Part shown: positions 51,646-61,862 of the stretch, one piece after another
How positions within the stretch are numbered: position 1 is the stretch's first letter
How the letters are laid out: every line of letters starts with the position of its first letter
NCBI RefSeq assembly: GCF_017916325.1
Contig: NC_090159.1
Coordinates: forward strand, 229,501-293,500
From: Leishmania martiniquensis
Lineage: Eukaryota > Euglenozoa > Kinetoplastea > Trypanosomatida > Trypanosomatidae
Direction of reading: 5' to 3'
DNA length: 64,000 nt
Position numbers and translations under genes: made by a program
Notes under the pieces: generated by a model
What the model saw: only the letters and a program-made list of their open reading frames with translations
Databases searched by the model: none
What the model was told of the DNA's origin: nothing

Positions 51646-53361
51646 ATGTCTCTTGGAAAGGATGCGAAGGTCAAGCCGGGGTCGCTCGCGTACTCGCAAG
51701 GTGCAAGTATCCTGACGAACCGCTACCTTAACCGCGGCACCGCCTTCACGACAGAGCAGCGCAAGCAGCTCGGCATTCTGGGTGCTCTGCCGCCGACCGT
51801 CGAGACGCTTGAGGAGCAGGTGGAGCGTGCGTGGGCGCAGCTCTGCCGCTACGAAAAGCCTATTAATCGCTACCTCCACATGATGAACATCCATGCCACG
51901 AATACGACGCTCTACTACGCCCTCGTGCTTGCCCACGTTGAAGAGCTGCTTCCCATCGTGTACACGCCGACGATCGGCGAGGCCTGTCAGAGTTTCAGCA
52001 ACTATTGGGTGCGTGAACGTGGCATGTACCTGAGCAGGCACCTCAAGGGTCAGTTCGCTCAGGTGATGCATGCATCCCTCTACAGCGACGTCGACGTCAT
52101 CGTGATCACCGACGGCTCACGCATTCTCGGGCTGGGCGACCTTGGCGTCAACGGCATCGGCATCAGCATCGGCAAGTGCTCCCTGTACGTCGCGGGAGCC
52201 GGCTTGCACCCGAGTCGTGTGCTGCCGGTCGTCATGGACGTCGGCACCAACACGCAGCGCTACCTGACAGACCACGAGTACCTCGGCACTCGTGAGAAGC
52301 GCCTCGATGACGCCGAGTTCTACACTCTGCTCGACGAGTTCATGGAGGCGGCGAAGGATGCGTGGCCCTCCGCTGTCATTCAGTTCGAGGACTTCAGCAA
52401 CAACCACTGTTTCGACATGCTGGAGCGCTACCAGAACAGGTACCGCTGCTTCAACGACGACATCCAGGGTACCGGCGCCGTCATCGCCGCCGGCTTCCTG
52501 AACGCTGTCAAAAAGTCTGGCCTCGGCCCGCTGGAGCATCGCATCGTCGTCTTCGGCGCTGGGTCCGCCGCCGTCGGTGTGGCGAAGAACATCGCGCAGC
52601 TGGCCTCTCGTATGCACAAGGTGGACATCGCTGAAGTGCTGAAGACCTTCTACCTGGTCGACACGAGGGGTTTGGTGAGCGACGCGCGCGGCGACAAGCT
52701 GGCAGCTCACAAGTTGCTGCTGTCACGCAAGGACGTCTCGACCGAGGAGAGTCAACGGCTGAAGTCGCTCGAGGACGTCGTCGCGTTTGTAAAGCCGACG
52801 GCCCTGCTTGGCCTGGGCGGTGTCGGCCCTGTGTTCACTGAGGAGATCGTCAAGAACGTCGCCGCCAACGCTGCCCGCCCGATCATCTTCCCCCTGTCAA
52901 ACCCCACGAGTAAATCGGAGGTGATGCCGGACGATGCGTACCGCTGGACCAACGGTGCGGCTATCATCGCCTCCGGCAGCCCCTTTCCAGCTTCCACCGT
53001 CAAGGGCAAGTCGATGAAGCCGTCCCAAGGAAATAATTTGTACGTCTTCCCTGGAGTCGGCCTCGGCTGCGCGCTCGCACAGCCGTCTCACATCCCGGAC
53101 GACCTCCTGGTAGCCGCATCGGCGTGTCTGAACCTACTCACGACCCCGGAGCAAATGGAGTTGGAGCAGCTGTACCCGCCGCTGGAGGACATCCTCAACA
53201 TCTCCGCCCACATCGCCACTGAGATCATCATGGAGTCGCAGCGACTTGGCATTGACGCGAATAAGGGCTTACCGCGTGAGAAAGAAGCGATTTTGGCGGT
53301 TGTGAAGGCGTCGCAGTGGGTGCCGCACTATCCGGAGGAGCTAGACGTCCACTTACCGTGA
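51646..53361 (+). CDS. malic enzyme 1 (probably cytosolic, NADP-type)
   Basis: This 571-residue enzyme oxidatively decarboxylates malate to pyruvate and makes NAD(P)H. The start is the first ATG (MSLGKDAKV) after a TTCAG acceptor. Malic enzyme marks include YTPTIGEACQ (from Tyr106), DGSRILGLGDLG, the metal-binding stretch FEDFSNNHCFDMLERY and NDDIQGT (270-276), the dinucleotide fold FGAGSAAVGVA (Gly304 region), RPIIFPLSNPTSKSE and the C-terminal QGNNLYVFPGVGLGC. The N-terminus lacks an obvious mitochondrial presequence. In trypanosomatids one isoform is cytosolic and one mitochondrial, and both supply NADPH. This one pairs with ME2 3.2 kb downstream. Parts of the coding sequence are base-for-base identical to ME2. 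The C-terminal DVHLP is not a clear peroxisomal signal. Confidence 0.95.
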   Translation: MSLGKDAKVKPGSLAYSQGASILTNRYLNRGTAFTTEQRKQLGILGALPPTVETLEEQVERAWAQLCRYEKPINRYLHMMNIHATNTTLYYALVLAHVEELLPIVYTPTIGEACQSFSNYWVRERGMYLSRHLKGQFAQVMHASLYSDVDVIVITDGSRILGLGDLGVNGIGISIGKCSLYVAGAGLHPSRVLPVVMDVGTNTQRYLTDHEYLGTREKRLDDAEFYTLLDEFMEAAKDAWPSAVIQFEDFSNNHCFDMLERYQNRYRCFNDDIQGTGAVIAAGFLNAVKKSGLGPLEHRIVVFGAGSAAVGVAKNIAQLASRMHKVDIAEVLKTFYLVDTRGLVSDARGDKLAAHKLLLSRKDVSTEESQRLKSLEDVVAFVKPTALLGLGGVGPVFTEEIVKNVAANAARPIIFPLSNPTSKSEVMPDDAYRWTNGAAIIASGSPFPASTVKGKSMKPSQGNNLYVFPGVGLGCALAQPSHIPDDLLVAASACLNLLTTPEQMELEQLYPPLEDILNISAHIATEIIMESQRLGIDANKGLPREKEAILAVVKASQWVPHYPEELDVHLP

Positions 53362-56300
53362 AGCACACCCGCTGCGCCGCCACCCGGCTGTGTAAAGCGA
53401 AAGGGATGCCTGGGACGTGCTTATTTGTGTGGCGTGCCACTGCCTAGATGCGCCTGGGCGCACACAACGCGCATCAGGCGTTCTGTGCGCCAAGGACCCC
53501 CTTCCCCTCCTCCTCCTGCCCCCCCCACTTCATTCCTTTCCTCCCATCAGACCCGCGACCACGTGTTGTTAATGTGTGCGGCATCCTCTCTGAGTCGATT
53601 TCCACTCTGTGGCGTGTCGTCTACCGCTCCGCCCAGACACGCCCCCCTTCCCTTCCCTTCCCCTCTCCCTCCCATCCTCCAGACGCCCCAATTTTTCGAC
53701 TTGGCCCCACTCTTTGACCCCCTTTTTCTTCTCGACTGCATTACAGACAAGCATACGTGCGCGCGTGGGCGCGTCTGGTCTCCTCTTCTTGCTACCTGAC
53801 GTCTCCCCCCTCGCACCTCCATCGTGCATCCCCCCTTCTTCGCCACCCCCACCGCGACGCGCACACGCACTTTCCCCTCACCGTCGCCTCCGACTCTCGT
53901 GCTCTCGTCACCGCCATCACCGCCTCCGGCATGGGCGACCGCTCCTGTCACGGTGGTGCGCTTGCTTCTTCGAAAACGCAGGCCCTCCCCCCTCCCCCCT
54001 ATCTCTGTCTATGCGAGCCTTCGTTTCGCCCACTTTGCCTGCGTGTCTGCTGAGTGCTCTTTCCCTCAGCGCGCGGGTGTTGGACTGGCTCGCCATTCCG
54101 CGCCCTTCGTCCCCTCACTCTCTCTCTCGGACCGTTCGCCTCACCCCAGCCACCACCACCCTTACCTCTGGTCTGCACCTTTTCGCTCAGGCGCTCACAG
54201 CGAGCTTCCCCCTCCCCCTCCCCATCACGCCCTGTCCTCCACGATTTCAGATGCAGGCATGGGGGAGGGGGGCAATGGCATCGACGTGCCTCCGGCCACA
54301 ATAGGCCGACTGGAGAGAAGATATGCGTGACTGGCGTCTCTTTCGGGTGTGGGTGTAGATGGGGGAGAAGGGGGGGATCTGTAGATGAGTGGGGCTTGAG
54401 CATGGAGCTCCGCGAAGCACGCGCTCTTCCCTCGCCCCCCACCCCTCTCCCTCCCTCTGTGGCAATCGCTCTCTCTCTCTTTAGGATGCCTCAGTCGATG
54501 AGCACATCGACAACGTCTTTCATCTTGTACGCCCATCGTTGCGTCATATCCCCTCCTCGAGTCATACCTTTACTTTGAGTGCTCTGTGTGTGAGTGCCGT
54601 ATGTGTGTGTGTGTGTGGGCCCCTCCTCCCCTCCTGTCAAATAGGGAGCCGCCTCTTCTGGCGGCACAGGGTCAAGTGCCCACGACGTCAGCGATTCAGA
54701 GAGGCGCATGGCCGCTGATGTTGGCGGACAGGTCCCGCACAGCGCTGCGTCGCAGCGGCGCGCAACAGAGAAGGGGCCTGCGCCGTCCATGCGATGAGCA
54801 AAGCGGCGGCGTGGCCCGAGGCGTACCCGACTGGGCCCGTGCACTGTCTGCTGGCGGTGGTGGGGGGGAGCGTGAGCCATGTGGGAGAGACGCGCCAGAC
54901 GGCGGCCGCCGCCGCGTGGGTGACTGCGAGGCGACCCGCGAGGCGGCTGGTGTGTGGGGCTCTCGAGGCAGGGGCCCTGCGCACATGACTGCTTCGCGCG
55001 ACGAGGCGACATGGGCCTGTGCGGCGTGGTCAAGGCGGTGAGTGGGGGTGGGGGGACTGAGCGCGTGTGTGCTGTGCGGCAGAGACGGAGCGAGAGCGAA
55101 CCGAAAGCCCCCTGTCCCTCTCTGTGTTGCCTGGGCACACAACGCCGGCGAGGGAAAGGGGACGAGTGACCGCAGCGGTGGCGATCTCACTCCGCAATGT
55201 GCCCCAAAATGCGCAGCAGTCGCAACAAAAGTTTGTTTTCGCTGTGCGGATCTTTGTGTGTGTGTGTGTGTGTGTCTGTATACTCTAACGCACACGCACA
55301 CACACACATATATATATATATGTTGTGTTCATGCGCGGCGCGAGCCAAGCGGCGCACACTACCAGAAGCGAAGCGCTGCAAGGAATCTCAGCAAACGCCC
55401 CCACGGCACCTTTTCGCGATGATAATGTGCCCCTCTACGCAGTCTTTCTCAGCCGCCCTTGCTAGCCGCCACCACGTACTCTGTTGGCCATCCATGGACC
55501 TTTTTGGATCCCCCGTCCCCCCACGCGCGCGGGCACATGAGAGAAGATGACTCTGAGGAGTGACAGAGTGAGCGCGCAAAAAAAAATACGTTGGTCTTGC
55601 AGGGGGTGGAACGTGCGAGGGAGGGGAAGGGTCGAAAGGGGAAGAGGGGAAAGCAGGAAAATATGAGGGGCTTGGTTGTTTTCTGCGCGCCCACTAAGAG
55701 CCGTCCATCGTGCCGTGTCGCCACCGACCTCACCCTCTGTCGTCCTCTTCCCTAGCGCACTCGCGCAGCGGGCTGGAGACGAAGATTCAGTGTGCGGGTG
55801 TGACCCAAAGACAGCATGCGTGCCCCAGCTCACCCACCTACCACCTCACCTCTCCACAGAGGGCTTCGTCGCAACAATGGGTGTCCAGTGCACGTCTCTA
55901 CCTCCCTTGCTTTGTCGTCCCCTCCTCTCTCCCACCCACCTCCTCCATGCATGAGCACTTGCACATCGGCACGCTCGCGCGGCACACGCAGCCGTACCTC
56001 AGGCGCTTTCGCTATCCGTTACATCTTTATCTTTCCGCATTGTCCTCTGCCCTTCACACTTATCTCTTCCCTATTTTTTTTCGCGGTCGCATCACCGTTC
56101 TGTCGAGTGTCTCCATCTCAGCATTTCCTTCGGTTGTGTAGCGGTGCGTCTCCGTTGGTGTGCTGCAGCCCTACCCACCCACCCCCTCCGTCCCCTTTCC
56201 CGGCCCTTCTCTCTCTTTCTCTCTTTCACACACACACGCACTGTCCCCTCACTATTTGGGACAGGCTGTGACGTGTACAGGCACAGGGACAGTGAGGCTT

Positions 56301-56522
56301 ATACAAACCAGCGCCGCCGCCACCCACTCATTTCTGCCGAAACCTTTTTTTCCCCCGACAGCCAACTCCTCTTGGCCCCTCCCCACTCCGCGCGCGCTTG
56401 TGTGTGGGTGTGTGCCACGTCAACCTCGAGGGCCACCCATAAGGTCACCGTGACCATCCCCTCTCCCTCTCCCCCTTTCCTCTCCTTCACGACATCGCCC
56501 TTACCGGGTCCGTTTGCCGAGT
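53362..56522. other. ME1-ME2 intergenic region carrying repeat copy 2
   Basis: This 3.2-kb spacer holds the repeat at 54595-55107, CA/TG and (TA)n simple sequence at about 55255-55321, an A run at 55580-55586 and a CT-rich tract at about 56458-56490. The first AG after that tract is at 56520-56521, just one base before the ME2 ATG. No convincing gene is seen. Confidence 0.5.
54595..55107 (+). mobile_element. SIDER2-like degenerate retroposon, copy 2
   Basis: This copy shares a 5' extension (a TGCCGTATGTG lead-in, GT run and GGGCCCC) only with copy 3, and a 3' extension of roughly 50 bases ending in CCGAAAG only with copy 1. It lies about 1.2 kb after the ME1 stop in the same orientation. The mosaic of shared flanks suggests duplication or conversion among the copies. 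No target-site duplication could be identified. Confidence 0.7.
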
Positions 56523-58247
56523 ATGCTGGCCAAGTCGCTCGTACACCTCATGGAGGTGTCGAGGCGCCCTGTGCGTGGTGTCGATTACCTTCGCAACCGC
56601 TTCACCAACAAGGGCACCGCCTTCACCGCTGCGGAGAGGAAGCACATGAACGTGGAGGGGCTGCTCCCGCCGTCCGTTGAAACCCTCAACGGCCAGGTGG
56701 AGCGTTACTGGGATCAGCTGAACCTCCTCAACGAGCCCATCAACCGCTACCAGCTGCTGCGCAACGTGCAGAATACAAACGTCACCCTCTACTACGCTAT
56801 TCTCACGCGTTACCTGAAGCAGACGCTTCCAATCGTGTACACGCCGACGGTCGGCGAAGTATGCCAGCGCTATGGTGACCTCTATCAGAAGGACCACGGA
56901 CTCTACCTCGACGTCGCGAGCAAAAATAACGTGAGGAAGATGATACATAATCTTCGCAAAACAAACGTCGACGTCATCGTGATCACCGACGGCTCACGCA
57001 TTCTCGGGCTGGGCGACCTTGGCGTCAACGGCATCGGCATCAGCATCGGCAAGTGCTCCCTGTACGTCGCCGCGGGTGGGGTGAAGCCGAGTCGTGTGCT
57101 GCCGGTCGTCATGGACGTCGGCACTAACAACAGCGAGCTCCTCAACAGCCCTCTTTACCTTGGCTTGCGCAAGCCGCGCTGCTCTGACGCCGAGTTCTAC
57201 ACTCTGCTCGACGAGTTCATGGAGGCGGCGAAGGATGCGTGGCCCTCCGCTGTCATTCAGTTCGAGGACTTCAGCAACAACCACTGTTTCGACATGCTGG
57301 AGCGCTACCAGAACAGGTACCGCTGCTTCAACGACGACATCCAGGGTACCGGCGCCGTCATCGCCGCCGGCTTTCATACAGCAGTGAAGCTGAGTGCGAT
57401 TCCAATGGAACAGCATCGCATCGTCTTCTTTGGCGCTGGGTCCGCCGCAACGGGCGTGGCGGAGAGCATCGCGCAGCTCGCGGCAGAGACAGGGGCGAAA
57501 AAAGAAGACATCAAGAGGAGCACCTTCTTCGTCGACTCGAAAGGCATGGTGGCCATCAACCGCGGCGATAAACTAGCCAAGCACAAGCTGGAATGGGCCC
57601 GCACCGACATCCCTGATGAAGATATTGCCAACCTCAAGACACTAGATGACGTCGTGCGGTACGTGCGGCCGACGGCGCTCATCGGCCTCGGCGCCACCAG
57701 CAACGCCTTTTCGCGAGAGATGGTGGCATTTATGCACGCCTACTGCCCACGCCCAATCATCTTTCCGCTCTCAAATCCATCGAGCAAGGCTGAAATTCTG
57801 CCAGCAAACGCCTACAAGTGGACGAACGGCGACGCGATCGTCGCCTCGGGCAGCCCCTTCCCCGAAACAGTCGTCAACAACCGCACGCTGCAAGCATCGC
57901 AGGGCAACAACCTGTACATCTTCCCCGGTGTGGGTCTCGGCTGCTCCATTGCTCAGCCGCCGTACATTCCACAGGAGGTGCTGGTGGCCGCAGCAGGCTG
58001 CCTGAGCACACTGGCCGTGCAGGAAGGCCACCTCGCTAAGGGGCTGCTGTACCCGCCCATCGAAGACGTACGACGTGTGTCGCGTGAGGTGGCTGTGGCG
58101 TGTATCCAGAAACTGCAGGCCATGGGGCTGGCCAAGGCGGGCCTACCCGACAACCGCCCAGACCTGCTGAAGCTGGTCGAAGACGCCTTCTGGGCACCAC
58201 AGTACATGCCCGAGGCGTACTACCTGGAGAAGGAGTTTATTCGCTGA
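56523..58247 (+). CDS. malic enzyme 2 (probably mitochondrial)
   Basis: This 574-residue paralogue of ME1 has YTPTVGEVCQ, DGSRILGLGDLG, FEDFSNNHCFDMLERY, NDDIQGT (from Asn270, the same position as in ME1), FGAGSAATGVA, RPIIFPLSNPSSKAE and QGNNLYIFPGVGLGC. The N-terminus (MLAKSLVHLMEVSRRPVRG) has no acidic residue before position 11 and several basic ones, consistent with a mitochondrial presequence, whereas ME1 has none; this fits the two-isoform scheme of trypanosomatids. A second in-frame ATG at 56550 (Met10) would remove most of it. The only AG between the CT tract and the first ATG is at 56520-56521, so the leader may be one base long or splicing may occur elsewhere. Residues differ from ME1 over most of the length but share identical DNA blocks in the catalytic core. 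Confidence 0.95.
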   Translation: MLAKSLVHLMEVSRRPVRGVDYLRNRFTNKGTAFTAAERKHMNVEGLLPPSVETLNGQVERYWDQLNLLNEPINRYQLLRNVQNTNVTLYYAILTRYLKQTLPIVYTPTVGEVCQRYGDLYQKDHGLYLDVASKNNVRKMIHNLRKTNVDVIVITDGSRILGLGDLGVNGIGISIGKCSLYVAAGGVKPSRVLPVVMDVGTNNSELLNSPLYLGLRKPRCSDAEFYTLLDEFMEAAKDAWPSAVIQFEDFSNNHCFDMLERYQNRYRCFNDDIQGTGAVIAAGFHTAVKLSAIPMEQHRIVFFGAGSAATGVAESIAQLAAETGAKKEDIKRSTFFVDSKGMVAINRGDKLAKHKLEWARTDIPDEDIANLKTLDDVVRYVRPTALIGLGATSNAFSREMVAFMHAYCPRPIIFPLSNPSSKAEILPANAYKWTNGDAIVASGSPFPETVVNNRTLQASQGNNLYIFPGVGLGCSIAQPPYIPQEVLVAAAGCLSTLAVQEGHLAKGLLYPPIEDVRRVSREVAVACIQKLQAMGLAKAGLPDNRPDLLKLVEDAFWAPQYMPEAYYLEKEFIR

Positions 58248-58904
58248 GACAAGGTGAGAAAAGATCAGAGGAATCGCGGAGCCGCGGGGGGGAGGCGACG
58301 CGGGCCCTGTGCCCTTTCGCCGCCTTCGTCCCCTGTACCGAACCCATCCGACTTCACATCCTCACACGGTGACGGGCCTCTCTCTGTGTCGCTTCTCCCT
58401 CCCCCCTACGTGTTCGCCGCTCTCCCTCGCACAGCGCTTATTCTTGCGTGTCCTCCTCGCCCATCTCTTTGCGTATTCTTTTTCTTTGCTCTCTCTCTCG
58501 CTCGCTCGCTCTTAGCAGAGAAACAGATAGACAGGCGGTCGGAGAGTCACGCGGAAGCGATGCATACACACACACAGGCACGTCCCCGAAGGCTCCGATG
58601 CGGGCGTGATCGTGAACTCGATGAGAAACGCCGCCTCTCCTCGTCTATTTGTTTGTCATCGTATCTTTTCCCGCTGAGTGAAGCGAAGACGAAATTTACA
58701 CTCGCACCGAATAGCGCACGGGATACACGACGTGTGTGGTACATCTTGAGGCGGCGAAGAGGGGCCGACTCACCCACTCCTCCTTACCTTTCCTTTGGTC
58801 TTCCGCTTATTGTTGCTGAACGCACAGCCCCAGCCAGCCAGCCCCGTTCCGCGCAGCAGCGCTGATGCGAGGGTGCAGCAATCGCTGAATGCATGACATA
58901 GCTG

Positions 58905-58949
58905 AATATTATATTATATATATATATAATATATATTATATTATATTAT
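58905..58949. repeat. 45-bp block of pure A/T with internal dyad symmetry
   Basis: The block runs as alternating ATATT, TATATA and AATAT units and contains no G or C until TATGCAT at its right edge. It contains self-complementary segments able to form a hairpin or cruciform. Confidence 0.8.
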
Positions 58950-59175
58950 GCATGAATTTGTGTCAGTGCTTGTGTAAGCGTAAGTGTATTCCTTTCTCGT
59001 ATTTGTTGTGGTACCGTCAATCTGTTTGGACGAAAAAGCGTATTGGAAACGCGATCGAACAGTGCTGAGGGGGTAGGGGAGCGTAGGGGCGCTTAAGATT
59101 TTTCCCTTCATCAGTAGAAATGAGCCCCAGGTGACGAGGGGCATACCTCAGTGCCCGCGTAGCGACTCTCAGCCG

Positions 59176-59633
59176 TGCCGTATGTGTGTGTGTGTGGGCC
59201 CCTCCTCCCCTCCTGTCAAATAGGGAGCCGCCTCTTCTGGCGGCACAGGGTCAAGTGCCCACGACGTCAGCGATTCAGAGAGGCGCATGGCCGCTGATGT
59301 TGGCGAACAGGTCCCGCACAGCGCTGCGTCGCAGCGGCGCGCAACAGAGAAGGGGCCTGCGCCGTCCATGCGATGAGCAAAGCGGCGGCGTGGCCCGAGG
59401 CGTACTCGACTGGGCCCGTGCACTGTCTGCTGGCGGTGGTGGTGGGGAGCGTGAGCCATGTGGGAGAGACGCGCCAGACGGCGGCCGCCGCCGCGTGGGT
59501 GACTGCGAGGCGACCCGCGAGGCGGCTGGTGTGTGGGGCTCTCGAGGCAGGGGCCCTGCGCACATGACTGCTTCGCGCGACGAGGCGACATGGGCCTGTG
59601 CGGCGTGGTCAAGGCGGTGAGTGGGGGTGGGGG
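59176..59633 (+). mobile_element. SIDER2-like degenerate retroposon, copy 3 (3' end differs)
   Basis: This copy lies about 930 bases after the ME2 stop, same orientation. It shares the 5' extension with copy 2 but diverges from copies 1 and 2 after the GTGGGGGTGGGGG run, so it lacks their last roughly 50 bases. It differs from copy 1 by a G-to-A at about 59306 and a C-to-T at about 59406. Confidence 0.7.
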
Positions 59634-60454
59634 AGCGGGCTGGAATGCAGCTCATGCTACGTGACAAAGGGGAAACATGTCGAGATGAAAGAGAAGGCGT
59701 TGTACCGGACTTTTCTGCGGAAGCGGAGAACGCCATTGTCGCACACACGCTCTCAGACACGAGGAGAGAGGTGCAGGTAGGGGCGCGGCCACACTGGGTC
59801 AGGGCCCGATGAGCCCTCCTCCTCAGGCGATGTGGCGTATGTGTCTTGGTGTGTTGCCGCACCTCCTGATCCTCTTCCCGAGCCCTCCACCTCCACACCG
59901 CCATCACCGCCTAATGCAGTCATTGTGTGTTGACTTTCGGCATGTGATGTATCTCGTACGCCTCAAGACGCGCATACCTCGCCGTTTTGGTTGTGCACGG
60001 GAAGGAGATGGTCAGCATCGACGACACACGCACAGAGGAATATGTGCCCCGCACATCCTCCATGACACCCTGTACATCTCTGTGTAGGTGCATGTTTTCA
60101 GATATGTTTGTCCACGCGCGCCCTCTCCCAGCCACCAGCCCTCCCCACCACCACCACCGCTGTCTTCCTTTTACACCCGCTCGTGGTGGAGTCATCACTG
60201 CACACCTCAGCATTGCCCGCAATCACCGCCGTGCGTCCCGCCCCCTTTTTTTCACCTCTCTCTCTGACGCTTTGGTTTTCGCGCCCACTATCCCTCTCAG
60301 GCGCTGTGCTCGTTGGAGTAGCCCCAAGTGATCCCAGCAGTGACAACGAGCGTGACACCTCTGTCCATCAGCGCGCTTGCCGTGGGGGAGCCAACAACAG
60401 CGCATCGCATCACAAGTTCATCAGTCACCAAAAGCAGCAGAAGTGGTAGCGGCC

Positions 60455-61285
60455 ATGAGTATGAGTTGTGGGCCCTCGTACGACGTGCTGGCTCGCATGT
60501 CGGACGAAGAGGACGAGGAGGAGGTGCCAGAGGACCTGGACCTGACGTTCGTGCCTGCGTCTAAGCGATCTGCGGTAGTGGCGTCACGTGCCGTCAGCCA
60601 CCGCTCTAGCTGTGCAGCGCCTCCCAAGCTGACATCCTCGGCGGAGAGCGGCATCACAGTCAGCGAATCCAAGCCGCGCACAGAGACGGTCTACGAGCAG
60701 GAGCGCAATGCTAAGGTGCGTCAGCTACTTGCCGAGCAAAAAAGGGCAACGAAAGGTGCCGTCTACTCGCTGGATGTGTTGGAAGGCCCGCTGGCTGATC
60801 CATACAGTATGCTCGGCTTTCCAGAGATCACGGGCCCCGCCGTCTCTTCGTCTACGTCTGCGCCGTGTAACAGAGATGATCAGCGGCGGGGCCCCTTTCA
60901 GTACCGCGGGCGCGGCGTTACAGAGGGCAGGGGGCAGGGGGGACCTGGTGACAGGGGCAGCCCGCGGCGATACCGGATGCCGAACCCGAACATGTCGGAG
61001 GAGGAGCAGGCGCGCTACATTCGTCACCGTCGAAACATGGCCGTCATCCGAAACGCACTGCGCGAGGTGGACCCCGAGACGCTCGAGTACATGCAGGTGA
61101 CACAGGCGCCGGATCAGCTGCTCCTAAGCAGAGACCGTGGCGGCCTCTCAAAGCCCTATTTCAGCACCAACCGCGGCCTCGACGCGAGCGGTGGTGGTGG
61201 CACGTCATGGCACCGTGGCAGAGGCGGTCGGGGCGGAATGCGCGGCCGTGGCGGGGGCGGCTCAGCGCCCTTCACTCCCTACTAG
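60455..61285 (+). CDS. RGG-motif protein, probably RNA-binding
   Basis: This 276-residue protein starts at the first in-frame ATG after a strong CTCAG acceptor; another Met follows two codons later. The N-terminus has an acidic patch (SDEEDEEEVPEDLDL, about residues 16-30). The centre contains EQERNAKVRQLLAEQKR, likely helical. From about 150 onward there are Arg/Gly clusters (YRGRGVTEGRGQGG, later WHRGRGGRGGMRGRGGGG), typical RNA-binding and arginine-methylation sites. Between them a more structured segment reads MSEEEQARYIRHRRNMAVIRNAL. I do not recognise the family. It may be an mRNA-bound regulator, given how much trypanosomatids rely on post-transcriptional control. Confidence 0.8.
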   Translation: MSMSCGPSYDVLARMSDEEDEEEVPEDLDLTFVPASKRSAVVASRAVSHRSSCAAPPKLTSSAESGITVSESKPRTETVYEQERNAKVRQLLAEQKRATKGAVYSLDVLEGPLADPYSMLGFPEITGPAVSSSTSAPCNRDDQRRGPFQYRGRGVTEGRGQGGPGDRGSPRRYRMPNPNMSEEEQARYIRHRRNMAVIRNALREVDPETLEYMQVTQAPDQLLLSRDRGGLSKPYFSTNRGLDASGGGGTSWHRGRGGRGGMRGRGGGGSAPFTPY

Positions 61286-61862
61286 TGAACGCACAGAAGC
61301 CAAGTCAGCACGCGCGGTGGGCAGGGGCGTGCGTGCATGTTGGCATGCACGAACGTCAACCCTCTTCTGCCTGGGCACTCCGCTTTTTTTTTTCGTGCAT
61401 ATGCGGCCGCCAAGGAGAGGAGAAGCGAAGAAAGGGCTGCGGAGAGCATTCGAAAGGTAAGGAGGGCGCGAAAATTATTGACTGCGCGCAGCATCGAATG
61501 TGCGTGAGGGGATGCGGGCACTGATGCCGACACCCCCCCCAGACTGCTTAAACGAAAGAGGGAGGCAAAAAAAAAGGAGCGAGATCGAAGCCCAGAATAA
61601 ATGCGGCGTCGGCCTCTCCTGAGGTCGCGTCGGATAGTCGGCTTCCTATGACGACTGGCCGGGCTGCCGCCAGCCCCTTGCTAGCGCCCAACTCCCTCAC
61701 GTCACCCGCATGCTCTGCGTCTTTCCTGGCAGGAAGCGCGTGCGTGCATGGCGCACTCGAACCGCCATCCAGATGGCACTCTCCCCTCTCAATAGTTCTC
61801 CACCGCCCCCTTCCATCTTCAGAGATATATCTATGTAAGTTGTGAGCGCGTGCGTATCGGTC
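61286..61862. other. intergenic region with splice signal
   Basis: T and A runs near 61385-61393 and 61567-61575 are visible. A pyrimidine-rich stretch with AG at 61821-61822 would give the next gene a 40-nt leader. No convincing gene is seen. Confidence 0.45.

Larger units (their letters stand above)
58248..60454. other. intergenic region with AT palindrome, repeat copy 3 and a splice signal
   Basis: Contents in order are CT-rich sequence (about 58380-58515), an AT-only palindromic block (58905-58949), repeat copy 3 (59176-59633), and a CT-rich tract (about 60239-60298) ending in CTCAG, with AG at 60299-60300. The AG would give the next gene a leader of about 154 nt. No convincing gene is seen. 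Confidence 0.5.
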
